From NCBI GenBank assembly GCA_024222485.1, contig JAAEPJ010000523.1:1-12264 (forward strand): DNA of 12,264 bases, given 5' to 3'. This DNA is from a bacterium (lineage in GTDB: Bacteria; RUG730; JAAEPJ01). Below, one piece after another: positions 1 through 6,807 of the stretch; position 1 is the stretch's first letter, and every line of letters starts with the position of its first letter. Under the pieces are notes generated by a model. That model saw only the letters and a program-made list of their open reading frames with translations. It was not told the DNA's origin and ran no database searches. The position numbers and the translations under genes are program-made.

Positions 1-99
1 CGTTGGATAAATGATTATAATTATGATTTTCCACATCAGAGCCTTAATTATTTAACACCTAATCAATATTATCATAAAGAACTTAAAGTTGCTTTATAA
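1..99 (+). CDS. IS3-family transposase OrfB, C-terminal end (partial, enters from the left edge)
   Basis: Reading from base 1 in frame 1 gives 32 codons and a TAA at 97-99. The peptide contains NDYNYDFPHQSLNYLTPNQY. This matches the C-terminal signature of IS3-group integrase-core transposases, in which an N-x-x-R/F-P-H-x-S-L-x-Y-x-T-P segment lies close to the last catalytic glutamate region. The rest of the DDE domain lies outside the window, so I cannot tell whether this copy is intact. The visible part has no stop or frameshift. The probable element end follows about 40 bp downstream, a usual distance for IS3 elements. The assignment rests on motif recognition over a short piece. Confidence 0.8.
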   Translation, partial: RWINDYNYDFPHQSLNYLTPNQYYHKELKVAL

Positions 100-120
100 A
101 ACTCTCCCATTTTTTTCTTG

Positions 121-140
121 ACTAAAAGGGGTACATTACA
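121..140 (+). repeat. Probable right terminal inverted repeat of the IS3 element at the left edge
   Basis: The 20 bases ending in CA at 139-140 contain an A-rich stretch, then GGGG, then the terminal CA. Compared with the reverse complement of 208-227, 13 of 20 positions match in my hand alignment. Both ends show the TG...CA termini expected of IS3-family elements. The position, 41 bp after the transposase stop, fits. The exact boundary and any target duplication cannot be confirmed here. Confidence 0.4.
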
Positions 141-207
141 CGGGAATTATCAAGATCTTTTCGAAAAAATCGAGACAAATTTTAAGAAAAAATATATTAT
201 CAGAATA

Positions 208-227
208 TGATCTTTCCCCCATTTAAT
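208..227 (+). repeat. Probable left terminal inverted repeat of a second IS3-type element
   Basis: The segment starts with TG, runs through a C5 tract and an ATTTAAT stretch, and lies 74 bp upstream of the OrfA start at 282. That is the normal leader length for an IS3 element. It pairs imperfectly (13 of 20) with the reverse complement of 121-140, so the two fragments could come from the same or closely related IS types. This is inferred from position and terminal bases only. Confidence 0.4.
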
Positions 228-281
228 GGATAGTGTTTTATGTAAAAACTAAAATATAGAAATTAAAGGGGAATTGACTAA

Positions 282-393
282 ATGAGAAAAAACAGAATTT
301 ATGATCAAGAATTTAAAAGGCAGGCGATTGTAGCTTGCTAAAACAAGCGATAAATCTATTGCTCAGATTTCAGATGAACTAGGCATTGAGTCA
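282..393 (+). pseudogene. IS3-family transposase OrfA remnant, frameshifted and truncated
   Basis: An ATG at 282, preceded by an AAGGGG purine tract, opens 19 codons reading MRKNRIYDQEFKRQAIV and ends at TAA 339-341. Moving one base forward at about 334 restores the expected continuation, LAKTSDKSIAQISDELGIES, up to about 393. Together these are the first helices of the helix-turn-helix domain of an IS3-type OrfA (HTH_Tnp_1). The shift looks like one extra base near 333. After the GIES segment the sequence stops resembling a transposase, and the rest of OrfA and all of OrfB are absent. It is a 5' stub that cannot make transposase. Confidence 0.75.
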
Positions 394-602
394 ATCATTA
401 ATTTTGTGTATAGATTAAATCTTAGTTATTACATATTATTTACTTTGGCATTTTTAATTGCTCTTGTACAAATTCTACTTATTTTTGTATCTTGTAATTC
501 ACTTTTACTAAATTTTTTTATTATTTATTTATCTTTTTGATAAAGTTATTAAATCTATTTTTCTCAGGAATACAAAAATTAAGGGGAAGACAGAAGTTAA
601 TT
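394..602. other. Gene-free AT-rich stretch after the OrfA stub
   Basis: The frame used by the OrfA remnant stays open to a TGA at 538-540 but encodes only leucine, isoleucine and phenylalanine-rich text without family features, as expected of T-rich DNA. I see no RNA gene or convincing terminator here. The SnoaL-like gene ends at 603 on the other strand. Confidence 0.4.
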
Positions 603-977
603 CTAACGAGGAACTACCGAAGAATGATGATGAATAATTGGAGTTGAACTATTTAAATCTAAAACAAAGGTAAATCGAGCTTTTATGTTAGAAAATTTTT
701 TACCTGAATCTATAACCCAATCATAAAAACCACCTGTTGAAAAAATATTATCTGCTAATTTTTCTATAACAATTGAATCCTTTATAAAATTTACCTGAAC
801 GGATTTATTCAAGCTTAACTTATCAAAATATTCTTTTATAATATCTACACCCAAATATGCTTTTTCTGAAAATGTTGGAAGTAAAGAAGCATTTTTACTA
901 TAGAGCCCCAATGTTAAATCAATTTTTCCATTATTTATAGAGTCTGCCCATTTATTTAATATTTCTTCTGGTTTCAT
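603..977 (-). CDS. SnoaL/NTF2-like protein of the CaMKII association-domain type
   Basis: The product has 124 residues and its sequence runs through the full cone-shaped NTF2-like fold. It starts with an EEILNKWADSINNGK helix, followed by a LYSKNASLLPTFSEK strand-loop typical of this group (ALY-x-x-N-A-x-LLPT). It ends with an ARFTFVLDL strand and the closing IIHHHSSVVP, close to the H-H-S-S-x-M-P ending of CaMKII-association-domain-like bacterial proteins. I chose the ATG at 975-977 because a GGAGG ribosome site lies 5 bases upstream. The longer GTG start at 989 would overlap that site. Members of this fold bind or convert small ligands or act as dimerisation modules, and no catalytic role can be deduced. 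It is monocistronic, with its own promoter at 1023-1050. Confidence 0.75.
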   Translation of the reverse strand: MKPEEILNKWADSINNGKIDLTLGLYSKNASLLPTFSEKAYLGVDIIKEYFDKLSLNKSVQVNFIKDSIVIEKLADNIFSTGGFYDWVIDSGKKFSNIKARFTFVLDLNSSTPIIHHHSSVVPR

Positions 978-1022
978 TTTTTCCTCCACTTTCTAATTTT
1001 TTTTTTTTATTAGAATAATTTA

Positions 1023-1050
1023 ATTATACTAAACTCATTAAATTTGTCAG
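1023..1050 (-). promoter_or_regulatory. Sigma70-type promoter of the SnoaL-like gene
   Basis: On the minus strand a CTGACA -35 element (1045-1050) is followed by a 16-base spacer and a perfect TATAAT -10 element (1023-1028). Transcription would begin near 1015, leaving a leader of roughly 40 bases before the start codon at 977. This is the best promoter match in the window. Confidence 0.65.
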
Positions 1051-1180
1051 CAGAAAACTTTATTTTCTCGTTAGAAAAACATCTCAACTTTAAAATGATT
1101 AATTTCCCTTTCTATAATTTTCAATTTTTGGGAATATTTACTTCTAAATAGATTCTCTTTTTGATCTCATTTTCTAAGTT

Positions 1181-1609
1181 TTTTACATTCTATGAGACTA
1201 TCAAACCATTTTTGCATTGAAAATAAATTTGATTTTATAAGAGTTATATTTATTTATTCCTTTAAAAAGTACATTATTTTATAATATTTTATCGAGGATA
1301 TTTTTTCTACTGTTTATATTGCTAGATTTTTAATAATATTTTTAAAGACCCATCTGTTTTTGAGTTTTTAGGATTAGAAAAAGAGCATAGTGAAAATAAT
1401 TATAAAAAAGCAATTACTTAGATTATAAAAAACTGTATTCTGAAACTTGCTAAAGATTTTTTTTCAAAATAATATTATTCCCAAGTAGATAATAATAATT
1501 TTTTGTCGATTTATTTTTTTCCACAGAGAGGTTTTTGCTTTTTTTGCATTTGAGCTTAAAATTAAAACCTGAAGATTTAGGATAAATAAATGGGGTGAAT
1601 TAGGTTAAA
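1181..1609 (+). pseudogene. Degraded DUF1016/YhcG-type (PDDEXK nuclease family) gene
   Basis: Translation in shifting plus frames recovers successive pieces of a DUF1016 protein. From 1347 the reading is DPSVFEFLGLEKEHSENNYK, then KKAIT, a TAG at 1419-1421, then a stretch equivalent to the family's ALI-x-x-L-x-K-FLLELGKGF helix. From about 1473 comes YYSQVDNNNFLSIYFF in the same frame, then after a frameshift HREVFAFFAFELKIKT (1522-1569), and after another shift KPEDLG, TAA, INGVN, TAG. The E-L-K of the nuclease core is still readable, but the aspartate of the usual YIDLLFY strand reads as serine. Weaker similarity at 1181-1260 (FYIL... KINLIL) suggests that part of the N-terminal domain persists. 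Several stops and at least two frameshifts make it nonfunctional. Confidence is high for 1347-1580 and low for the edges. Confidence 0.65.
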
Positions 1610-1653
1610 AGTTTAAGCATATTAATTAAAAAAATTATAGGATTATCCAAATT

Positions 1654-2625
1654 ATGAATAAACATTTTAGAGAAGTTATTTTAAAGGCAACCGGTGCTAC
1701 AGATTTATTTGAGGTTAATAAAATTCAAGATTTATGGAGTGGTTATGGGGTTATTATGCGTTATGGACTTAAAGGTGGTGAGTTGCCTACAGTTGTTCTA
1801 AAACATGTCAAGTGGCCAACTGCTAAAAATCATCCTCGTGGCTGGAATACGAACTTATCGCATAAAAGAAAAGTAAGATCGTATAGTGTAGAAACTAACT
1901 GGTATAGTCAATGGCATATGACCTGTGATGATCGTTGTCGTGTTCCTGAATGCTTGGTATTAGAAAAACATAATGATGAGATTATTATTGTTTTAGAAGA
2001 TTTAGATTCTATTGGTTTTGATGTGCGCCGTCAATCTGTTTCTTTAGCGGAAATGAAACTGTGTTTGTCATGGCTTGCTCATTTTCATGCAGCTTTTTTA
2101 GGGAAACATCCAGAAGGTTTATGGAAGGTTGGGACCTATTGGCACCTTGATACTCGTCCTGAAGAGTTGGATGTTTTGGATGACCAAGAATTAAAGCATG
2201 CTGCTCGAGCTATTGACCGGAAATTGAAACAAAGTAAGTTTCAAACATTTGTGCATGGTGATGCTAAACTTGCTAATTTTTGTTTCGACAGAAAAGGCAG
2301 AAATATTGCTGCCTTAGATTTTCAGTATGTCGGTGGTGGTTGTGGGATGAAGGATGTGGCTTACTTTATTGGCAGCTGTTTGTATGAGGAACAATGTGAA
2401 AAGCACGCGGGAGCTTTACTAGATAGTTATTTTTCTGCTTTAAAAGCGGCTACTTTAGAGAAAAATAAAGGTATTAATTTTGATGTCCTTGAAAAAGATT
2501 GGCGTGATTTATATCCTGTAGCATGGACGGATTTTCATCGATTTATTAAAGGTTGGAGCCCCGGACATTGGAAAATTAATAGCTATAGTGAACGACTGGC
2601 TAAAGAAGTGATGGCAAGTTTATGA
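1654..2625 (+). CDS. Phosphotransferase of the ecdysteroid-kinase/choline-kinase-like (APH fold) family
   Basis: The 323-residue protein has the protein-kinase-like fold used by small-molecule kinases. The probable ATP-binding lysine is K50 in VVLKHV. The lobe linker EDLD is at 115-118. The catalytic loop HGDAKLAN spans 201-208 (D203, N208). The metal-binding aspartate D222 lies in [20 protein letters not shown]. The [14 protein letters not shown] ending is typical of DUF1679/EcKinase-like proteins, whose known members phosphorylate hydroxyl groups of small molecules. The substrate here is unknown. The start ATG has only a weak purine tract (ATAGGAT) upstream. The stop overlaps the start of the next gene in ATGA, so the phosphatase is probably translated in coupling with it. 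A cytoplasmic enzyme is expected, with no signal peptide or membrane segment. Confidence 0.75.
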   Translation: MNKHFREVILKATGATDLFEVNKIQDLWSGYGVIMRYGLKGGELPTVVLKHVKWPTAKNHPRGWNTNLSHKRKVRSYSVETNWYSQWHMTCDDRCRVPECLVLEKHNDEIIIVLEDLDSIGFDVRRQSVSLAEMKLCLSWLAHFHAAFLGKHPEGLWKVGTYWHLDTRPEELDVLDDQELKHAARAIDRKLKQSKFQTFVHGDAKLANFCFDRKGRNIAALDFQYVGGGCGMKDVAYFIGSCLYEEQCEKHAGALLDSYFSALKAATLEKNKGINFDVLEKDWRDLYPVAWTDFHRFIKGWSPGHWKINSYSERLAKEVMASL

Positions 2626-3401
2626 ACCTAGATATAGCTGAACTTAAAATATTAACTACGGTAGCTATTAATGCGGCGATAAAAGCAGGTGATTTTATCC
2701 AAAGCTCAAAAAAAGTAGACATAGGTATCGCGTATAAAAATACTGGTTCTAGTTTGGCGTCAAAGCTTGTTACTAAGATAGATTTAAAGAGCCAAGATAT
2801 TATTTTAGAAGGTATTCTTCCCACATGTGAAGACTATCATTTAGGTTTATTAACGGAAGAATGTATAGATGATGGTTCTCGTTTTATCAAAGACTATTTT
2901 TGGTGTATTGATCCCTTAGATGGGACATTACCTTTTATAAATTCTTATGAGGGATATGCCATCTCAATTGCTTTGGTTTCAACTGAAGGGGTCCCTTTTA
3001 TTGGTGTTGTTTATGATCCTGTTGCTAAAAATTTGTACCATGCAATTAAAGGTATTGCTGCTTTTTATAATCATAAGCCTTGGAAGATAGCTTCTGGAGA
3101 TAATGTGTGCAAAAATTTTGAGATTGTCGCTAGTGGTGGAGCTGTGATGAATGCTTGCTGGGTATTAGAAAAAAGTAATGCGTGTTTTTATAAGCTACCA
3201 AAAGAGGAAGAGGGGGGCGGTTGTCTATGGGATTATGCGGCAACAGCATGTATTTTTAATGAGGTAGGTGGTTGGGTGAGTGATATTTATGGTCAACCTC
3301 TTGATTTTAATAATAAGGATTCTATTTTTATGAATCATAATGGTGTTGTGTATGCAACGAGTAGAGAGCTTGCAAGGCAGTTTATGAAACCAAGCTCTTA
3401 A
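2622..3401 (+). CDS. Inositol monophosphatase/CysQ-superfamily phosphatase
   Basis: This 259-residue protein carries the Mg-dependent, lithium-sensitive phosphatase signatures in order. They are a TKIDLKSQ helix start at 51-58 (D54), LTEE at 77-80 (E79), [13 protein letters not shown] at 94-106 (D97, D100, G101, T102), and the second motif [20 protein letters not shown] at 202-221 with metal ligand D204. All expected metal ligands are present, so it should be active. Family members hydrolyse inositol monophosphate, 3'-phosphoadenosine 5'-phosphate or sugar bisphosphates. The sequence does not separate these reliably, so no gene symbol is given. Its ATG overlaps the kinase stop (ATGA) and it has no strong ribosome site of its own, which suggests translational coupling to the kinase. 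Confidence 0.85.
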   Translation: MNLDIAELKILTTVAINAAIKAGDFIQSSKKVDIGIAYKNTGSSLASKLVTKIDLKSQDIILEGILPTCEDYHLGLLTEECIDDGSRFIKDYFWCIDPLDGTLPFINSYEGYAISIALVSTEGVPFIGVVYDPVAKNLYHAIKGIAAFYNHKPWKIASGDNVCKNFEIVASGGAVMNACWVLEKSNACFYKLPKEEEGGGCLWDYAATACIFNEVGGWVSDIYGQPLDFNNKDSIFMNHNGVVYATSRELARQFMKPSS

Positions 3402-3409
3402 GTATAACT

Positions 3410-3449
3410 GGTTGAGGTTAACCGAGCAAGCTATTATCTAGTTTTTTTT
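3410..3449 (+). terminator. Possible weak terminator between convergent genes
   Basis: A short GGTT...AACC hairpin (3410-3413 and 3420-3423, loop of six) lies downstream of the phosphatase, with a run of eight T at 3442-3449 farther on. The stem is only four base pairs and the T run is not adjacent, so this is a weak candidate. It lies in the 63-bp gap where the two opposing transcription units meet. Confidence 0.2.
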
Positions 3450-3464
3450 ATATTGTACAGCATT

Positions 3465-4904
3465 TTAAATTTGCATTTTTAAAAAGAGTCCCTGTGCATA
3501 ATCGTATAAAGATTTTAGGGTCGAATATTGCTGAGTTGTCTTATATAACTGGTTTTGAATTTCGTCTTGGTAAGCCGTTAATGAAGTTTTGCCATTAATT
3601 GGCTTTAAGAGCCTTTTTTTGCAATCAGTTTTCCATTGGTTTCGTTCTGTTGTACTAAGGACTTCTGAATAGTTCCTTCCTACAAATCGCCAAAGCATCT
3701 CAGGTATCCTAGAATCAATGAAAGAATTTTGCAAAGCTAAAAGATTTTTAGGTTGTGAGGTATGGATACGGTGGAAGCTACTTTTATCCTTAGCAGGGAA
3801 AAATCCATCAGAATAAATACCTAACTCAGGGTCAGTGATTTTTAAATCTAGATCATAGGGAAGCATGGAATAGACCTGCACTAACTTTTCCTTAATTTGA
3901 TTTTTTTCTTTTTTAAGCAGTGATAAATTTTTTAAACATTCATCTTTATTAATATTAAGCCTTTCATAATTTTCTTTTTTAAATACCGACATTGGCGCAA
4001 CAATAGGCGCTTTATTAAGATGAATACCTTTAATATGGATCTTTGACATTGATTTTAGTTTTTTGTCAAAAATTTTGTCATGAAGGTCATTAACCTTTAA
4101 ATTCAAGAGTTCTTGTGGTGAGAATCTTAAATCATAGGTAAGAATACAATTTTTATTTGTCGGGTGCACCGTCAGAGGATAAACAAGGGTCGTGCAGCCA
4201 AAGGCGTTCGTAAACATCCCAGAAGTATGCATAATGGGTTCATCCTTAGAGTTATAAATAATCTGATAGGCTTGCTCTTTAGAACTATTTGTACGGCAAT
4301 ATTCATAAAGCTTTGGCTGTTTTTCTTTAATTTGCTTAATAAGAGCAATCGTTGCCCAAACATCAGCTAAGGCATCATGAGCATCAGAATGCTCTATGCC
4401 ATTGGCTTTCGTTAAATCTTCTAATTTAAATGATGGCTTTTGATACTTATTTATCACCCAGTTCATTCCTTCGGGTCTAAGGTCATGGACAAGGCGAACA
4501 AGATTAATAATATCCCAACGGGAGTTGCCATTCGCCCATTCTCGATAATAAGGATCAAAAAAATTACGATAAAGAGCATTGCGAATAAACTCATCATCAA
4601 AATGTATATTATTATAACCAAGGATACAGGTCCCTGGCTTTGATAGCTCCTCATTAATCTGTTTAATAAATTGATATTCTGTTAAACCTTTTTCTAAGGT
4701 TTTTTGCGGGGTTATTCCTGTTAATAAAACGGCTTCAATTTTTGGAAAATAATCTTCTGGGATCTTACAGTAAAGCTCAATAGGTTCTGCAATAGGTTGA
4801 AAATTTTCATCTGTTCTAACGCCTGCAAACTGTGCAATACGATCAGCCTGCGGATTAATTCCAAAGGTTTCTAGGTCATAGAAAAAAAAGTTTTTTTCCT
4901 GCAT
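3465..4904 (-). CDS. sbcB: Exodeoxyribonuclease I
   Basis: The 479-residue protein is colinear with E. coli ExoI (475 residues), a processive 3'-5' exonuclease on single-stranded DNA that acts in recombination and mismatch repair. The DEDDh catalytic set is complete: D10 and E12 in FYDLETFG, D103 in NIHFDDE, and H176 and D181 in AHDALADV. Family-specific blocks also match, including ITPQ at 64-67, CILGYNN, NSRWD, LRPEG and FKLEDLTKANGIEHS. The middle SH3-like and C-terminal helical domains follow, with HTSGMF, LTVHPTN and NGFF-like DGFF recognisable. Its ATG overlaps the mutY stop by one base (TAATG), and an AGGAGG site at 4910-4915 lies 5 bases upstream inside mutY, so both are made from one message with coupled translation. 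Confidence 0.95.
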   Translation of the reverse strand: MQEKNFFFYDLETFGINPQADRIAQFAGVRTDENFQPIAEPIELYCKIPEDYFPKIEAVLLTGITPQKTLEKGLTEYQFIKQINEELSKPGTCILGYNNIHFDDEFIRNALYRNFFDPYYREWANGNSRWDIINLVRLVHDLRPEGMNWVINKYQKPSFKLEDLTKANGIEHSDAHDALADVWATIALIKQIKEKQPKLYEYCRTNSSKEQAYQIIYNSKDEPIMHTSGMFTNAFGCTTLVYPLTVHPTNKNCILTYDLRFSPQELLNLKVNDLHDKIFDKKLKSMSKIHIKGIHLNKAPIVAPMSVFKKENYERLNINKDECLKNLSLLKKEKNQIKEKLVQVYSMLPYDLDLKITDPELGIYSDGFFPAKDKSSFHRIHTSQPKNLLALQNSFIDSRIPEMLWRFVGRNYSEVLSTTERNQWKTDCKKRLLKPINGKTSLTAYQDEIQNQLYKTTQQYSTLKSLYDYAQGLFLKMQI

Positions 4905-5989
4905 TAAGCCCTCCTTTGCTGGTTATCATCATGTTTAAGTTTAGAGACAATTTTAGCACTTCCAGATGGCATCGGGAAATTTTTTAAATTTTTTAAGATG
5001 ACCCATTTATGAGTGTCATCTTCTAGAGGAAAAGGAACGACATCACAGGTAAATACATGTAAGGTGACCGCAAACTGGGTGTAGTAATGTTTGACTTTCA
5101 TTAAAAAATCTGATTTGGTCACAGAAACCTTAAGTTCTTCTTTTATTTCTCTTTTTAGTGTTTCTTCTATTTTTTTTTCTTTTTCTTGTTTCCCTCCTGG
5201 AAACTCCCAAAGCCCTGCTAAAAGACCTTTTTCTGGTCTTTTTTGAATAAAAAATTTCCTTTCTTTTTGAATTAAGGCAATAGCTGCATTAATTTTTTTT
5301 ATTTTGTTTTTTGAAGTTTTAGGGATTAATTCTTGAATTCCTTTTTGGAAAGCTTTGCAGTTTTTTTGAATAGGACAAAGCAAACAAAGGGGATTTTTAG
5401 GTTTACAGATCAATGCCCCTAATTCCATCAAAGCTTGGTTGAAGAAGGATATATTTTTTTTTGGCATAATTTTTTCTAAATAAGTGGTAATAGTTTTATT
5501 TTGTTTAATATTTGCCACGCCTCTCAAGGCTAGCTGCCGCATAACCAGCCGACGAATATTAGTATCAATCAGGGGTAGCCTTAGCTCATAGGCAATACTT
5601 AAGACAGCATTCGTGGTGTAGGGCCCAAAGCCTGGAAGTTTTCTTAGAACTTTAGGATTTTTAGGAATTTCTCCATGATGATCTTTATAGATAATTTGTG
5701 CCGCTTTATGAATATTTCGTGCTCTTTGATAATATCCTAGTCCCTGCCAAAGGTTTAAGATGTCGTGAATATTTCCTCTAGCCAAGGATTGGATAGTCGG
5801 AAAACGCTTGAGCCAACGATGGTAGTAATTTATAACAGCATTTACTGTTGTTTGTTGAAGCATAACTTCAGAAATCCAAATTTTATAAGGATCAGAAGTT
5901 TTTCTCCAAGGGAGCTCTCGAGCATTATTCTGATACCATAGAAGAAGGTCTCTCGATTTTAATGGATTATGTGCTAATATTTTTTTCAT
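4904..5989 (-). CDS. mutY: A/G-specific adenine DNA glycosylase
   Basis: MutY removes adenine mispaired with 8-oxoguanine or guanine. The 361-residue protein shows the glycosylase signature ISEVMLQQT at 39-47 with catalytic E41. The helix-hairpin-helix is at about 118-132 (LPGFGPYTTNAV), with catalytic D142 in LIDTN, and the 4Fe-4S ligands C195, C202, C205 and C211 have C-x6-C-x2-C-x5-C spacing. The C-terminal MutT-like domain (about 232-345) recognises 8-oxoguanine. It keeps WEFPGGK and a REIKEE nudix core at 280-285, so it is less degenerate than in E. coli MutY, although the glycine of the box is K287. The start has only a weak GGAAA upstream. It is the first gene of the pair with sbcB, a probable -10 (TATAAT) lying at 6034-6039. 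Confidence 0.95.
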   Translation of the reverse strand: MKKILAHNPLKSRDLLLWYQNNARELPWRKTSDPYKIWISEVMLQQTTVNAVINYYHRWLKRFPTIQSLARGNIHDILNLWQGLGYYQRARNIHKAAQIIYKDHHGEIPKNPKVLRKLPGFGPYTTNAVLSIAYELRLPLIDTNIRRLVMRQLALRGVANIKQNKTITTYLEKIMPKKNISFFNQALMELGALICKPKNPLCLLCPIQKNCKAFQKGIQELIPKTSKNKIKKINAAIALIQKERKFFIQKRPEKGLLAGLWEFPGGKQEKEKKIEETLKREIKEELKVSVTKSDFLMKVKHYYTQFAVTLHVFTCDVVPFPLEDDTHKWVILKNLKNFPMPSGSAKIVSKLKHDDNQQRRA

Positions 5990-6033
5990 ATTTTTATTAT
6001 TTTTCCATTTTTATTGATAAGATTTCTAAAGCC

Positions 6034-6039
6034 ATTATA
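6034..6039 (-). promoter_or_regulatory. Candidate -10 element for mutY-sbcB
   Basis: A perfect TATAAT occurs on the minus strand 45 bases upstream of the mutY start, in a position suited to a short leader. No good -35 hexamer sits 16-18 bases farther upstream and there is no TGn extension, so the call is tentative in such AT-rich DNA. Confidence 0.35.
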
Positions 6040-6192
6040 TCTTTCCTGATTAAATCTGCGTACTTTTTAAGTTTAAATTAATAAAATATCGTAAGGTATA
6101 AAAAATTTATTCTTTTGTCTCTTTTAGAAAAATTATACATCACACTCATATTGTTTTTAAAATTAGACTCATTACGAATAAGAATAAGTTTT

Positions 6193-6303
6193 TTAAAAGT
6201 GGATAAGTATTTTATAATCAATATCTGAATGAAGTCTAGGGCTATTATAGTAAATTTTAAAGTACTCAAAAATTATTTTTTTTCTCTTAATCCTATTTTG
6301 TAA
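6193..6303 (-). pseudogene. IS3-family transposase OrfB, C-terminal remnant A
   Basis: On the minus strand the reading IIFEYFKIYYNSPRLHSDID runs on to YKILIHF and a TAA at 6193-6195. This is the end of an IS3-type integrase-core transposase, whose usual form is FEYIE-x-YYN-x-x-RLHS-x-LGYKTP-x-EF. Only about 36 codons survive. Upstream the frame is closed by a stop at 6304-6306. The L-G of the usual LGY motif reads I-D, and T-P reads I-L, consistent with drift after inactivation. Confidence 0.65.
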
Positions 6304-6417
6304 TTATCCCAATAAGATTACTCTGTTTTTAAAGGATAAAAAATGGTATGGCGTTATTATAGATGTTGTTGTTTTGGCGCATATTTTGAGTTTCTCCTAA
6401 ATGCTGGAGATCAAATT

Positions 6418-6540
6418 TTATAAATATTGAGCAAGCCTTTTAAATTTAATTGGCGTTTTATAGGCAATTTTTGAATGCAATCTCTCCCGACTATAATTTA
6501 TTATATTATGGATAAAATAAATGGGACTTTAAAAGTGACA
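6418..6540 (-). pseudogene. IS3-family transposase OrfB, C-terminal remnant B
   Basis: The minus-strand reading YFIHNIINYSRERLHSKIAY continues as KTPIKFKRLAQYL to a TAA at 6418-6420. The N-Y-S-R-E-R-L-H-S and Y-K-T-P-I-x-F blocks are the C-terminal signature of IS3-group transposases. It is a different copy from the remnant at 6193-6303, because the two aligned ends differ at many positions and are better preserved here. The 5' boundary is approximate, since similarity fades beyond about 6530. Confidence 0.7.
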
Positions 6541-6621
6541 GGTTCTTTGCTATACTTAAAATATATAAATGGAGTTAAACTTTCTTGGAACTAATTGTAT
6601 TTCTGCAGTTAGATTATCAGC

Positions 6622-6635
6622 GTTTATCGATAAAC
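6622..6635. promoter_or_regulatory. Perfect 14-bp palindrome, possible operator
   Basis: GTTTATCGATAAAC equals its own reverse complement. It lies 172 bp upstream of the SagB-type gene and just beyond transposase remnant B. Palindromes of this size can be operator sites for dimeric regulators, but no regulator gene is in the window and no second copy was seen. A related half-palindrome-like GTTTATTTATCG occurs about 25 bp downstream. Confidence 0.25.
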
Positions 6636-6797
6636 TAAGATACTTATTTTTAAAAGGTTTATTTATCGTCAATACATTCTGCTCTCTACAAAAAATAGAT
6701 ATAAAAGAATAGTGTTTATCTGTTTTTTAGTTACTTTTTACTGTAGATCATCTATATGTCTTGCTTGTTAAAATTTGGCATAAAAATTAAAAAATAA

Positions 6798-6803
6798 AGA
6801 GGA
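6798..6803 (+). promoter_or_regulatory. Ribosome binding site fixing a TTG start
   Basis: AGAGGA ends 4 bases before the TTG at 6808-6810. No in-frame ATG occurs near the N-terminus before codon 28, and the conserved family N-terminal region begins within the first ten residues, so TTG is the likely initiator. Confidence 0.6.
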
Positions 6804-6807
6804 TTTT

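Larger units (their letters stand above)
5990..6807. other. 818-bp gene-free region between divergent mutY and the SagB-type gene
   Basis: No intact coding sequence is credible here. The 63-codon minus frame at 6078-6269 is low-complexity and partly overlaps transposase remnant A in another frame. The contents I can support are the mutY -10 candidate, two IS3 transposase 3' remnants, a perfect 14-bp palindrome at 6622-6635, and the ribosome site of the SagB-type gene. The promoter for the downstream operon must lie in its right part, but no hexamer pair is convincing. TTGTTA at 6766-6771 is the best -35 guess. Confidence 0.5.

Noticed and set aside
394-540. Open hydrophobic frame continuing from the OrfA stub, as a membrane peptide
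   Set aside because: It has no start or ribosome site of its own, and its composition follows from T-rich DNA.
2600-2824. Minus-strand 74-codon hydrophobic frame
   Set aside because: It lies antisense to the start of the well-supported phosphatase gene, has no ribosome site and no family features.
4164-4654. Several 63-68 codon frames on both strands inside the exonuclease I gene
   Set aside because: They overlap a fully colinear ExoI and have shadow-type composition.
6078-6269. Minus-strand 63-codon frame
   Set aside because: Low-complexity text without a ribosome site; part of it overlaps the transposase remnant in a different frame.
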